Shown piece after piece: positions 1 to 11,710 of a stretch of 64,000 nucleotides of DNA. The notes below the pieces were generated by a model. The model did no database searches and was not told the origin of the DNA. It worked only from the letters and a program-made list of their open reading frames with translations. Within the stretch, counting starts at the first letter, position 1, and each line of letters opens with the position of its first letter. Both the position numbers and the translations under genes were made by a program. This DNA is from Plantago ovata (Eukaryota > Streptophyta > Magnoliopsida > Lamiales > Plantaginaceae): contig CM051458.1 in NCBI GenBank assembly GCA_028274465.1, positions 13,655,566 to 13,719,565 on the forward strand, in the 5' to 3' direction.

Positions 1-96
1 CCCCATACAACCTGTGAAGAACAGGTAAGTCAATAGTGAGAAGGTTAGTTCGGTATATATATATTAAAAGTTCGTAAATTAGTTAATGCCTAATAC

Positions 97-573
97 TTAC
101 TTCTCTCCATTGGGGCCACCATTCCACATAAGGCCATCTTCCGGCCTTTGAAAGGGACAACCATCGTCTGGAATGTGGGCCCACGGGTCGTGGAGGGAGG
201 AATGAGGAGTCGATCCCCTACTCGACCCAGGTGGAGTCCCAAAAACAGTAGGGGAGCCCTGCTGTGAGCCCTGCCCGGTGTCCTCTCCGTCGGTATCTGA
301 CCTCTGGGACTGCGGGGTCATGTATCGTGGCCTCCTGGGTCGTGGCATCTGCAATAAAAAGATCCGTGTTAGTACATACACAATTGAATATAAAACATGT
401 AAAGTCATTAAGAGATAAAGTAAGGAACGACGCTGGACATTTGGGTGGTCACGCCAGTAGGCCTGCCAATACTCATGAAGGGGAGCTGGCATCCATTCCG
501 AAGGCGGAACTCCCAACAGCCAGTTGGCTTTCCAAGCCTCAAGTAGCATATCCCCCAACGTAGGAACTGACAT
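97..573 (-). pseudogene. TNPA-like second gene of CACTA element 1 (exon fragments)
   Basis: A 158-codon minus-strand frame lies downstream of the TNP2-like gene, the usual place of the second CACTA gene. Its first part (to about residue 50, ending near RRSLL) and its last part (from MPRPRRPRY) are hydrophilic and gene-like. The hydrophobic middle, about 352-432, looks like a retained intron because it ends in TTTTTATTGCAG at the 3' side. The frame runs into a good splice donor, GTAAGT, near 102-107, so more exons probably lie left of position 97. The last part is rich in Gly, Ser, Pro and Gln. Assignment as TNPA-like rests on position only; no named domain is recognised. Confidence 0.45.
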
Positions 574-711
574 CTAATAATAATCAACCTATTATATAAG
601 ATGTAAAATCAGAGATATAGTAAAGAACATTTTTTTATTATATGCCTAATAGATAAGTCTAAGCTAAGTCTAATCTAACTACCTAGTACTAATTCACATA
701 CCCTCTATAAT

Positions 712-2670
712 CTACTCTGGTTGTAAGTCAATGAAAACATCATCATGCAGCTGAATAACTTCTATTGTAGCCTGTACAGGTTTTCTAGCCTGACCATCGA
801 CATCTTCTTCTTGGTACGAGTTGTTAATTGACTCGTCCTTCTCCACATACTCAACTTTGGATCGAGCATTTATAGGTACAACAGCTAACCAATCGCCCTT
901 ATCCTTTTTCAAGGTAGGAAACTGAAGAAATACAGCTTGAAGTGCTTGACTTGCCAAGATAAATGGTACGTACACTTTGTACTTCTTCTTATAGTTTATC
1001 TCCACCATATCATACTCCTCAAGCCTTCTGGTGCCTACATCAGTGGGATCATACCAATCAAAATCAAACAACATTGTTCTTTTCAAAGGTACTCCGGGAT
1101 ATTCAAGGCGAATTATACGCCTAAGCTTCCCATAGTAATCGTAGACATCATCACCTATGTCTTTCCCCAAGACACGAACCCCACCATTAACTGTAGCATC
1201 TGTCGATCCACACTCACTACTGTTGAACCTAAGTCCATTTACAATGTAAGATGGGAAGGAGGAGTATCTTCTCCCAGGTCCACTTGCTAGTGCTCTTAAG
1301 TAAGGACATGTTATTTTGTTGGCCGGGTTCTGTACATGCTCTTTGAACCATGTTGGAAATTCGGAGACTAGGGCCTCCCTAAGCATGTCCTCAATTGTGT
1401 CATCCGTCACTATAGGATTTTTCTCTACACAACGGGCGCTGAAGAAACTGCACATGATGCGTATATTTGGTTTAATACTACCTGGATCATCCGGCCCTGG
1501 CACCAGCACGGTCAAGAACATGAATGGTTCTTTCAAACAGTCACCCGGAGGCAAGTTGTAAGGTGTAAGCATCACTGGCCAGCACGAATATTTCCGTTCA
1601 CTCCCAAACGGGTTGAAACCATCAGTACTAAGTCCCAATCTTACATTTCTAGACTGGGCTGCAAACTGTGGATATTTCACATCAAACTCTTTCCATGCCG
1701 GCGAGTCTGATGGGTGACCCATCTTACCCTCTTGGTCATCCGTGACTACTCTCTCCTTGTGCCAACGCATCTTATCTGCACATGCATCTGATGCATACAA
1801 CCTCTTCAGACGAGGACCTATAGGGAAGTACCACATTTTCTTGTGGGAGAGATTCTTCTTCTGTCGTTTCATTGCAGCGCCCTCCTTGTAACGACTATAC
1901 CGGTCCTTCCCACAATGTTTACATTTCAACAAACCTTCATCCTCCCCCCAATAGATCATACACATACCCGGGCAGCAATCTATTTTCTCCATAGGCAATC
2001 ACATCGCCTTCATCTTCTTCTGCGCTTGGTAATAGTTTGTTGGAACTAGGCTTCCTTCAGGCGCAATATCCGTGATCAAACTCAACCAATCGTTGCAGCT
2101 GTTTTCTGAATTCCCACCACCCTCCTTGTTGCTCATAATTCTAGACAAGCAGGACAATTCATTCATCCTGCACCCCGAGTAGAGTGGCATCTTGGACGCT
2201 TCCAACAAGTCAAAGAACTGTTGTGACTCAGCATTCGGAGGCTCCTCATTAACAACACCCTCCGTGAATTCTTGACCCGCAGCGTTATGGACCATCTCTT
2301 CCATCCGGTCCCTTGTGGCATCATCATGAGTACAGGCACCTGGTGTAGCACTACTCTCCTGCCTTTTCCTACGCTTCCCCGACAACATGGAATAACCCCC
2401 CAACAAACGAACTGCCTCACCATGATGATTCCACACCTCATATTTACGGACAAAACCATTACGCTTCAAATGGTCTACAACCACCGTAGAGGGTAAGTAC
2501 TTACGGTTCCTACATTTCTTATGGTTGCAAGGACACTTCATCATCCCAGTACTCAAACACTCGGGTTTTGACAATGCAAATTCGACAAATACATTGACCC
2601 CTTGTACAAACGTAGGCAAAAGTATTCCATCTGCAATCCTACTGTACATCCAAGTACGGTCGGGATTCAT
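712..2670 (-). pseudogene. TNP2-like CACTA transposase, internally deleted, with one in-frame stop
   Basis: Two frames (2670-1999 and 1998-712) are the same reading frame separated by a single TGA at 1999-2001. The first 224 codons contain a transposase-associated N-terminal domain (MNPDRTWMYSRI..., with CPCNHKKCRNRK). The second begins with the Cys-rich TNP2 start (CPGMCMIYWGEDEGLLKCKHC) and the block GLSTDGFNPFG...YSCWPVMLTPYNLPP. At about residue 181 of the second part (near 1455) the sequence jumps from VPGPDDPGSIKPNIRI to sequence preceding a DUF4216-type C-terminal domain (SYIVNGLRF ... YDMVEINYKKKYKVYVPFILASQ). The central catalytic region and DUF4218 are missing. The product would normally be a DDE-type transposase of about 900-1100 residues acting in the nucleus on element ends; this copy should be catalytically dead. 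Confidence 0.88.
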
Positions 2671-3479
2671 AATTGAATGCTAAACCTGGCCAATAGAAGT
2701 TTAGTACATTGCGGCGACTAACGTATCTTTTCATCGATTATTCATTTTAATTATCAGTTTTTTACATTGCATTATATATACTCCCAATATTTTCTAATTT
2801 AAATTTACCTATGATCGAGTTATTTCCTTCATACTTACGTTTTTTTAAAACAATAATTACTTATATTTATCTATATTTTATACAATTTTCATTATAATAA
2901 CTACTTACAATATACTATAATTACATATATTTATCTATACTTCCATTATAATTATACAATTTCCATTATTATAACTACGTACAATACTCAATAATTTACT
3001 CATATTTCCATTATACTTATACAATTTCCAAATCTAATTAGTAATTAGTATATCCGAAATAAAACTACACTAATTGAACAAAACTAACTACGTAATCCAA
3101 TTCAATTCAAATACCAAACATAATCGAACACAACTATAAAATACCCAATTCATCCCAAATCTATCGATTCACCAACTAAAACTTGTGCATCCCCACTAAT
3201 TGGAGCTAGAAAACATAATAGATACTAGTAGAATGCATACAATTCAATGAATTGAAAAAAAAATGAATAATACTAAAATTTAGACAAGTTAGGGTTCAAA
3301 ATATATACCTTTGATTGCGGAAGTAATGGAGAAATAATCACGCAATTGAATAGCTACACTTGTTCCTTGATGGAAGAGCTTCGAAATGACTATAAGATTG
3401 ATTGAAATGGTGAAGAAATGAAGAAAATAGGGGAGGAGGAATTTTCGCCGCGGAGAATATGAAATGCGTGTGTGTGTGT
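2671..3479. other. AT-rich 5' untranslated/spacer part of CACTA element 1
   Basis: No coding sequence is seen. The stretch is very AT-rich, with repeated ATTATAATTATACAATTTCCATTA-like phrases at 2870-3030, and ends with a short GT repeat (about 3467-3481). It lies between the transposase start and the subterminal repeat array, where promoter and 5' leader would be expected. Confidence 0.6.
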
Positions 3480-3524
3480 GTTCTGTCCGTCGTCTGTCGA
3501 TGAAGACGATGAAGTACTGAACAA

Positions 3525-3940
3525 TGAGCGACGGATGGCGAATCCGTCGCTAAATAGCGATCGATCGCTATTTATCGACCGATTAGCTCATCCGTCGCAA
3601 CATATTATTTTCTTTTTTTTAAATATAGCATAGCGACGGATGGACCCATCCGTCGCTAAGCATGTTGACCAGCAAAATAATAAAAGAAAAATAAATTAAA
3701 ACACAGCGGCGGATGCGATCATCGATCGCAAATGTAGCGACCGATGGGTCCATCCGTCGCTAAATAGCGACCGATGGCTAATCCGTCGCTAAACCCCGTA
3801 CGCTCTAAGGGTTTACGGTCACGCTCTCCCACGATTTTCATGATCCGTCGCTAGAGGCCTTTTATCCGTCGCTAAAAGACCGATCGGTCGCTAATTTTAG
3901 CAACCGATCGATCCGTCGCTAAAAGTGGTTGCTAGAACCA
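3525..3940. repeat. CACTA 1 subterminal repeat array
   Basis: More than a dozen copies of a 9-10 bp motif, GCGACGGAT or its complement ATCCGTCGC (with variants GCGACCGAT), occur in both orientations over about 400 bp next to the terminus. In CACTA elements such arrays bind the TNPA-type protein. The same motif recurs at the ends of the elements at 28,282 and 37,980-44,676, so these elements belong to related families. Confidence 0.9.
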
Positions 3941-3955
3941 GTATTTCTTGTAGTG

Positions 3956-4912
3956 CCCCTCCCGCTGAAACGGTTGTTGCTCCGGAGCTTGATCCGAATC
4001 TGGATAAAGATGGATTTAAGGTTGTGTTTCCTAGAAGGAACAATGGCCTTCCTCTCCGATCTCAACATCATAGGGATAATGTTTCTGCTCCGGTTTTATC
4101 AAGAGTCATTGCATCACGTAATAATCAATTTGATGATTTATTGGATTTGGATAATACATCACGTCACACTTCTTCTTTGGCCAGGAACGTAGATACACCT
4201 ATGGAGGAGATTTCTCCAGTTGTTCGGCCGGATTCTTTGACTCCTGCTGATTCAAGGGAGGATCTTTTAATGGCAGAGAACATTCTGGATTCGATTAATG
4301 TGGCAAGGGAGCATAGAGCGGCTGCAAGAAAAGCCATGAAGATAGCTACAAAGCAATCTTGGGCAGACCTCATGGAAGAAGAGTCACATAATATACCGGA
4401 CTCTGGTGGCACACCACGGTCTAATGAGGCCGTTCTTTCTCCTCAAGCTTCTCAATGAATGTTCTATTTTGGAACATTCGAGGAATCGGCAATACGCCGT
4501 CTCAAAACATGCTTAGACATTATTGTTCTACTTCTCATCCATCTTGGGAAGCTATTGCTGAACCTAAGATGTCTTTGACTCCATCTCTTCGGCTTATTGG
4601 AACTCTCTTGGCTATGCTTTGCGGATCAGGTGGCTCGGGGCGCTTCAGGTCAACTTCTTTAGATTCATGCATCGTTAATACTTAGGCACTCTTTTTCCCA
4701 TTCATAGGTTTTTCCCACTGGATTTTTCTATGGATGGGTTTTAACGAGGCTCGTGGTTGCAACCAGGATTCGACTATCCTGGGTTTAAAGTTTTTTGCTT
4801 TCGGCTCTTTTCAGTCCATTATTTTGGACTTTCTTCCTTGTATTTGCTACTTTGTACCAGTACTCTTTTCTCTTTTTTTTATATATATGCACGGCTTATT
4901 CAAAAAAAAAAA
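3956..4912 (+). mobile_element. LINE fragment (ORF1 end, start of ORF2, 3' tail), internally deleted
   Basis: From 3956 the end of a LINE ORF1-like frame continues to a TGA at 4456-4458. An overlapping ATG (4455) starts ORF2 with MNVLFWNIRGIGN, the hallmark start of the plant LINE apurinic-type endonuclease. After about 60 codons the endonuclease is lost (near 4620-4640) and the sequence passes directly into a LINE 3' untranslated tail ending in a poly(A) run at 4902-4912. The whole reverse transcriptase is therefore deleted. The upstream part of ORF1 is cut by CACTA element 1. The poly(A) abuts copia LTR sequence at 4913, so this LINE most likely inserted into the copia 3' LTR. Confidence 0.8.
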
Positions 4913-5003
4913 TGATTTCCTATGGACATTAAGAGTACTAATCACTGAACTGTTCTTAATTTAGCATGGTAATCTGTTCATCAAAATTACAAGTTTCCTA
5001 ACA
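4913..5003 (-). repeat. Copia 3' LTR, first 91 bp only
   Basis: The segment ending at 5003 matches the outer end of the 5' LTR (25490-25578) and of the two solo LTRs: TTTCCTATGGA..., a TTTAGCATGG block, and the terminal AAGTTTCCTAACA. It begins directly after the LINE poly(A). The rest of the LTR is expected left of the window, separated by the LINE and CACTA insertions. Confidence 0.85.
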
Positions 5004-5016
5004 AATTTCCCCCTTT
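5004..5016 (-). other. Polypurine tract of the copia element
   Basis: On the minus strand the sequence immediately before the 3' LTR is AAAGGGGGAAATT, a purine run placed exactly where second-strand DNA synthesis starts in LTR retrotransposons. It confirms both the minus orientation and the LTR boundary at 5003. Confidence 0.85.
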
Positions 5017-5271
5017 GTTATGACAACAATCCATGACTAAATTAATTGTTACCATTTTAGAGGTTCCTGGTGTTGAATAAATCAGTTGATTAATGCAAAC
5101 ATACTTGAATAATAAAACAGTAAGCATAAGTAATTTGCATAATCAAGAACCAATAAGAGTCAAAAAGTTGATTGCTGATAGTTACTTCGTATCTTTCAGT
5201 AGTAAGTTTTACAAGAAAGAGCATAGATAACTATTACAATCATTACACAAGGAAAGCTTTTAAAAGAATCT

Positions 5272-8200
5272 CTAAGCTTGTCCAGCAGAGGATTCTCTGA
5301 GAATATCTTTCACACTCTTCATAGCAAGGGTAGTAAATTCAACGCAATCCTTCTCGTAATCTTCAAGAAGTTTCCGGACTTCCAGTTGAATTATTCTTGC
5401 ATTCTTACAGGCAGTATAGTGATGAGTTTCACCATTCAATTCCTTGTAGTGTATTACCCATAAGTGCATACCCCAATTGCAAGCATGAACTAGCAGAGTG
5501 CCTGAAATTCCCTTGTTGGCATGAATCTTCCTTAACCAACGGAGGTCTTCTTCTTGATCCTTTGCAGTAAGATAGAAATATTCATAAGGAATCAAGTGAT
5601 ATTTCTTTTTGGACTTGTTGGTTATAGGGTCATTGTAATAAGCAACATCCATCGGCTTGATGAGTTCAGGTTCTTGCCTCATCTTCTTGCTGATGGAGCT
5701 TATTCTCACTAGGATTTCAGTACTCAGCCATTTTGAAGCAATTTTCCTTGGGTAGGGAGGAGGATCCCTTTATTTCTTTGCAACCTTAAGATCAATCCAA
5801 GTATAAAGCTGATTCAACATAGCAGTTGGAAAGAAATCATTTGCAACTAGGTCTTCCAACTTAAGAATCCAGCAACCCTTGAGGTTTCTAACCACATTTT
5901 GAGTAGTTTCCTCGTTGCTAGTCTTAGTATATCCAATACCAGTACCTACTGCAATGTCAGCAAGCCTTCTTTCTTCTTCTCTTTGTTTTCTTCTTCTTGA
6001 CTTAGTATTTCCTTGATCCTTTGCTGAGGATCTGGAGTCAGAAGAGAAGTGCTTAGACTGTCCAGAAGGAGTCAAAGCAGTGATAGGCTTGATATTGAGG
6101 ACTTTGGTCAAAGGCAACTCATCATCATCATCATTGTCAGTTTTGTACATGATGTGAGCTTCTCCACAAGTTTCAGAAGTGTCACCAGCATTTCTCATCT
6201 TCTTTGCTGCAGGTGCTGAGGATCTGGAGTCAGAAGAGAAGTGCTTAGACTATCCAGAAGGAGTCAAAGCAGTGATAGGCTTGATATTGAGCACTTTGGT
6301 CAAAGGCAACTCATCATCATCATCATTGTCAGTTTCGTACATGATGTGAGCTTCTCCACAAGTTTCAGAAGTGTCACCAGCATTTCTCATCTTCTTTGCT
6401 GCAGGTGCTGAGCTTCTTTCAATTTCAGACTCAAATCTTTTCTGAGATCTAGTTGATACTTTTTCAGCATCAAGTGGAGGATTTGTCAACTTCAGCACAG
6501 GGGGAGGAGAAGTAGGAGGTAAATCCTTTTTACTCTTGTTTGATCTCTTCTGTTTTTCTTCCCCCTTAGACATGGATTGCTTGTCAGCAAAGACTTGGGT
6601 AGAGAAGTACTCATTACAAAAGTCGGTAAGAGTCTTTAGCCCATTGAAATGCAAGATCAACTCTTGCTGACCTTTGTTGAGTGTAGACATCGTGTGTCTG
6701 ACTTCATCCATATCTCTAGTCAATCTTTCAATGATGGCATCTTTTTCTTCAAGGTCCTTTTGTGCCTTTTTGAGTGCATTTTTAGCAACTCTCATTGTTT
6801 GGACTGAAGATGCGTCATTGGTTTTGTGCTGTGTATTGACATCAGCCTGAGCCAAAGTAAGACTTGTTGTCCTTGTCAGCAGGACCTTTAAAATCTTTTC
6901 AATGTTTAGAGGCTCTTCAGCAAGTAGTGCTGCATCCTCATCAGTGCACTGTTTGTGAACTTGTAGTAGTGCATTACTTCTTGGTGTCACACTGTCCACA
7001 TCCGCAAATGGTACAAGTGAGGGAGCAACTAAATGAGCCTTTAATTCAGTGGCGAACTGATCTTCAGCATGGGCAGTTCCATGCGTTTCATGGTCGTCGT
7101 ATGAAGATTCAGTGTGATGGAGTGCATTAGGAGTTTCAGCATGATCCACTACATTAGTTTCAGTAGGGTCAGCTATTTTGTCATCAATCTTATCTCCAGC
7201 ATTGTCTCCATCATAATCCGAGAAGCCAGAGGAACTGTCAGCATCATCTTCCATGCATACTAGCTTTTATCTGTCAGCCACTTCTTGTTGTTGGTCTAGA
7301 TGAGTGGTTGCTGAATGCAACGCTTGTGACTCATCAACTGGAGTTTCACCAGTAGTAGGAGGTCGAAGTGAAGTTTGTTCTGTATCTTTTATTCCAGAAG
7401 ACTGAGCAACCTCAAAATGTTGAGTCTCTGGATAATTTATCATCAGGCTGTTCTGAATATCCTTTCTGAGATCTTCAGCTTCCTCCTTATCAAGGTTTTC
7501 AGTAGTAACCTTGATCATAGATTTGCAGCTAATTCATCGTCATCAAGCTTCTTTTTGCCTTTGGCAATTTCAGCAAGCTTCTGAGCAGTTTCAGCATCAA
7601 CAACTTCTTTAGTTGTTGGCTTTTCAGTATTTTCTACAACTTGTTCAGCTGAAGGAATTTCAAGTGTCTCAACAGCAGTATCAGCTGTTGGTTTCTCAGC
7701 AGCAGTGGGAGTGGATTATTCAGGGTTGCTGGGAGGTGGTTGCTCAGCATCATGCTTTTCAGCATGTGCTTGATCAGGCTTATCTTGAGTCTTAGTTAAC
7801 TCTCCACCAGCACCGGGACTAGGACCTTGGGTATCATCATCGTCGTCCTTTGAGTCCTTAGAATCATCAGGATCATTCTCACCACTGGAGTCGTCATCCT
7901 CTTCTTTTTCTTCATCATTTCCCTCATCATCAGTAAGGATGACTATAGGAATAGATTTGTACAAAGTTGTACTAGTCACTTCCTTTTCTTCAGTGATTAC
8001 TTCTGGATCAGCTACTATAGGAACAAAGTTGTTCTTCAGAGGTTAAGCTTGGTCATTGAGACTAGCTTCTTTGAACTTTTTCTTCAGCATCATGCTGACG
8101 GTATCAAGTAGTTTGCTATCCATTTGGTCAACAAACGTAACATGATCCATTGGCATCACTGAATAAATAAAAGCTTCCAGATTAAGCAATGATTGCTTCT

Positions 8201-10836
8201 TTTTGTCATTGATGAGAAAAGGGAAAAGTTCAGCAAAGTCCATTGATCTGTACTTTTGCCAGTTGCTGAAAGATTTCACAACCTTGGACAAAGTAGTCTT
8301 TTTTAACTGCTTGTACATGTATGCTGAACTTTCTTGAGGAGAAAGGATCTCTAGATCAGGTTGAGATGTTTCCAAATGAGCCTGTAAGAGATCATGTTTA
8401 TCATTAGCATAGGTTTGCAAATTGATTATAGAAATAGAGTCTTTTACTGATAAATGAGCTACCTGCTGAGAAGAAGCAGGTTCATTTTGCACAATTGGTT
8501 GTGCTGTTTCTATAATTAGTTCTTCAGGACCTTGAGTAGCATCCTGATTTGCAAGTTCCTGTAATAATAACACATGAGATACAAGTACTAAGTTATGAAA
8601 CGTAGTTAATTTATCGAAAACAAGTTCTACCTGTTGAACATGAGGAATTGGTTCTGATACAGAAGCTTCAACATGCTTCTTGCTTGTATCCATCTCTTGA
8701 GAAGTCTGAAAAGAATTTGAGATAGCTAAAGATAATAAATCAAAAGATAATTACAAAGACAGATTATTTGAATCAACTACCTGCTGAGGTTCAGAAGTAG
8801 TAGATTCGATCCTTGTTGAAGTATCAACTTCTTCATCATTTCTTTGAATCTCTTCCTCAACAGACTTCTTAGTTTTCTCTAGTTGAGATGCTTGTTCTGC
8901 ATTCTCCCTTGTTTCAGAGGAAACAAGTTGAGTAGAAGAACTTTGACCGTTTAGCTCTTTTTCGGTCATGAACAATGGCACAGAGACATCTGATCTCTCT
9001 TTCACTTCTTGATCCATATCTACTTGTAGATATTTGAGTACATCTTGTACTTGTTGGTCAGGATCTATGAAGGTTGCCTCATTCATTTCATCCTTAGCAG
9101 CTTTGTGTGCGTCGTCGGACGGTCCTTCTTAGCAAGCGCACTCTCTTTCTCAGTTGACGTTTCAGCAACATCAATTTCAAGACTGGTTGCTTTTTCAGCA
9201 TCAGTCAACTTTTCTTTTGTTGCTGCTTCAACAACCTTTAACAAGTCTGCTCCCACATCACTTTGTGGAGCCATTGTTGTCTCATAAAGAGGAGGAACTT
9301 GTAATTCCTGAGTGTTTGTTGACTCAGTATCATCTTTGTCTTCAGCAGGGTTTGCATTTCCACTACTTGGAAGAGCTTTTTCAGCTGCATCACCAGATTG
9401 CCTTTGTCTTGCCCTTTTAGTGAGCTTTTGGTTCTCTGGTGTGTTAGGAGTTTCTTCAGAAGATGAGTGATTATCTACTGAAGGGACTGGGGCTACTTGA
9501 TTTCTAGCAGTTTTCTTGGTTCTCTTAGCCTTAGTCTTTCCCATTTTAACAACTGCAGCTAACACATCAGTTGTCTGATCTACAACATTTTCAGCTGTGA
9601 CTGGTGCTGCATTTCAGCAGTCTTCCTTGTAACTCTGCGACTAGTTGCAGTAGAAACTAAAGAAGAGGTATCAATCTCCTTCTTCTTCTCAGCAGCCTCA
9701 TCTTGATGAGTTCGACTCTGTGCTGAAGAAGTTGCTTTCTAAGCAACCTTCTTTTTCTTGGAGGTCTTACTAACATCAGCAGGGGTTGTTGTGTCAGCAA
9801 GAGGAGCTTTTGTAAAGGTTTTCCTCTTTCTTGAGCCAACTGATGAGTGTGCTGGTGCAGGAATAGCATGAGCTTTCTTAGCTTTCAGTTCAGTGGTATG
9901 CTTTCCCAGCATCCACACGGATTCTATAGGGAGATTTTCCCTAAGGAAGAAATCCATCTTCTGCAAGAGGTAGCACAGCTTCAGTCCGCAAGAGACATTC
10001 TCAGTAGGGCTTACCAGATTATCCTCAACTGAAAACTTAAATTTTTCAGCATTTTCTACAAGTTTGTTAAAAATGAACTTAGCCCAATTCAGCTTAGTTT
10101 TAACATTGTTGAAGATAATTCTCAGTAAGGGCCATCTTTTCAGCCTTGTTTGGTCTATTCCACCAACTTGAGAGTCTACTACTCTAATTAGAAAGAGGCA
10201 CACTAATTTGAGTGATTCAATTAGGCGTTTTGTTTTGACATCCACTCTGCTGAACTTTGCAGGTGCCTCTATCCCATTAATTGGTTCAGGATTTCTAACT
10301 TCAGCATAGAAGTTAGAAAGGGTCTCTGTATCGTCAGTCATCTCTTCAAATACTCCGGTGACTGGAAGCTCAAAGTGAGCTGCAATGTCAGTCCATCTCA
10401 GGACGACTTGCTTTGACTGAACACTAGTGGTAATCACTTTTTCAATGACACCATTTGTAGTGACAGTGTTTACAACTGCATTGTTGTAAAACTCAAGCAC
10501 ATCAATGGTGCTCAAGCAAGTGGGTGTGGCATTGATGAATTTCATCAGTCCATTTCTTTCCAATAAGTCCACCGCTTCTTGTACGGCGTCTCCTTCTTCC
10601 GAGAGAACATTCATATGCTCTCTTAGGGCAGAAGCACCCCATTGCATCTTACCTTTACACTTTTCAGTGTCTAGATAAGTTCCATCCATGGGCGATTGTG
10701 AAAGTCTGTTGTTCACAATTGTGGGTTCTTGTTGTGTTGTAACGGGTGCAGAATAGGAGCTTTTCGACTTTTGGGACTTGAAAGTTTTTGGGTCTTTTGG
10801 GGCAGAGCTAGATGATCTTTTGGGAGCCCTCTTCAC
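5272..10836 (-). pseudogene. Extra 3' coding region of the copia element (SIRE-type, function unknown)
   Basis: About 1,850 codons of minus-strand sequence are split by stops and frameshifts into frames at 10836-9739, 9565-9083, 9086-8751, 8693-8043, 7979-7716, 7518-7267, 7254-6250, 6198-5770 and 5709-5272. The first part (LLERNGLMKFINATPTCLS ... RWTDIAAHFELPVTG) resembles the domain called 'putative plant transposon protein', common in this position. The middle is Glu/Lys/Thr/Ser-rich low-complexity sequence with acidic Asp/Glu runs (7800-7920) and coiled-coil-like stretches. The last part (MRISSISKKMRQEP...) is more globular. SIRE elements have been described with an envelope-like gene here, but I see no clear signal peptide or transmembrane helix, so I leave the function open. 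The first frame starts at GTG; an upstream start or exon is possible. Confidence 0.75.
6023..6406 (-). repeat. 192-bp tandem duplication within the extra ORF
   Basis: The block starting GCTGAGGATCTGGAGTCAGA at 6023 recurs at 6215, giving two head-to-tail copies of about 192 bp. Both encode the same peptide stretch (MRNAGDTSETCGEAHIMY...). A C-to-T change in the second copy (CCAGAAGG context near 6250) turns a Gln codon into a stop. The two copies differ at only a few bases, so the duplication is recent relative to the decay of the rest. Confidence 0.85.
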
Positions 10837-11705
10837 CTATATATATAGGGACAAGGAAATCGGAACAGTAAACTTATGCAAAAGCAAGTTTTGACCGGAG
10901 AGTTGCAGAAGAACTCAGAGGTTTGTTTATGCTTGAAATGGCAAAGTTTTTGTCGGAGTCTGTAAAAGTTGTTGTCTTATGAACAGACTCCTCTTTATAT
11001 AGTACTTTGTTGTTTGAGAGTCTTAATTGATTTAAGATCTCAGCAAGGTAAAAACAGAGTTACAGTTGTTTGGAAGGTGCACGCGTAATAAATGCATAGT
11101 GGCCCACCAGCGAGTAACTGTCAGATCGTGTCAATTCTCACAAAATGTACCGTTGGATAAGCATCTTGCTTTAAATCAACAAACCAGATTAACTAATAAG
11201 CACTCAATGCCTTTTTAGTTTATTTGTGCCAAAAACATCACAATAATTACTTCTTTTTAATCAAGGGATCATAACATCAATCAAACAATTTATCAAAGTG
11301 TATCCAAAATGCTTTTGATCTTTCTGTTTGCTGAAATTCCCCCTTAATTAATTATCTCTTTTTCTTTTGATAATCATTTGTATGTATGAGTTCCTGTCTC
11401 AGCAAATACATCTTTTGATTGAGATAATATAGTGTAATTATGAGAGTATGCATTTACTTTGCTGAATGCATGTTTGTAAAATTCCCTTTGTTTGTTGAAT
11501 GCATGTTTCAGCAAACTTTAGTAATCAACTGAATCTTTTAATAAAAACAAGAATTATATCTCGTGTTGAATTACTATTTATTGGGGGTCTACTACAAGTT
11601 TTATATCATGCAGATTTATTCCTTGATGAATGCCCGTTTCAGCAACCTTGTAGTATGTTTCCAAGATATATTAGGCAAGTTCCAATAACCCAAGTTTGTA
11701 CCTTA
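10837..11705 (-). other. Copia spacer between pol and the extra coding region
   Basis: No coding sequence is seen. The stretch includes a minus-strand TATA-like site (10993-11003) and many TTTCAGCAA/TTGCTGA motifs that also occur in the coding parts and LTRs. It continues at 17965 beyond the inserted gypsy element. Confidence 0.6.
10993..11003 (-). promoter_or_regulatory. Putative TATA box for the extra copia ORF
   Basis: The minus strand reads ACTATATAAAG about 160 bp upstream of the extra ORF's first frame, in an otherwise non-coding spacer. This is consistent with a separate internal promoter. It could also be chance in AT-rich DNA. Confidence 0.35.
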
Positions 11706-11710
11706 GGATT

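Larger units (their letters stand above)
1..3955 (-). mobile_element. CACTA/En-Spm element 1 (partial; runs off the left edge)
   Basis: The right end at 3941-3955 reads, on the minus strand, CACTACAAGAAATAC, a typical plant CACTA terminus. About 450 bp inside it is packed with GCGACGGAT/ATCCGTCGC subterminal repeats. Transposase sequence (TNP2-like at 712-2670, TNPA-like at 97-573) reads on the minus strand, so 3955 is the element's 5' end and its 3' end lies left of the window. The element interrupts LINE ORF1 sequence that continues at 3956; the 3-bp target duplication would be CCC but its partner is outside the window. The transposase is broken (see its entry), so this copy is not autonomous. 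Confidence 0.9.

Noticed and set aside
5272-10836. Calling the extra copia region an envelope gene or a former virus
   Set aside because: No signal peptide, membrane anchor or cleavage site could be recognised; only position supports an envelope-like label.
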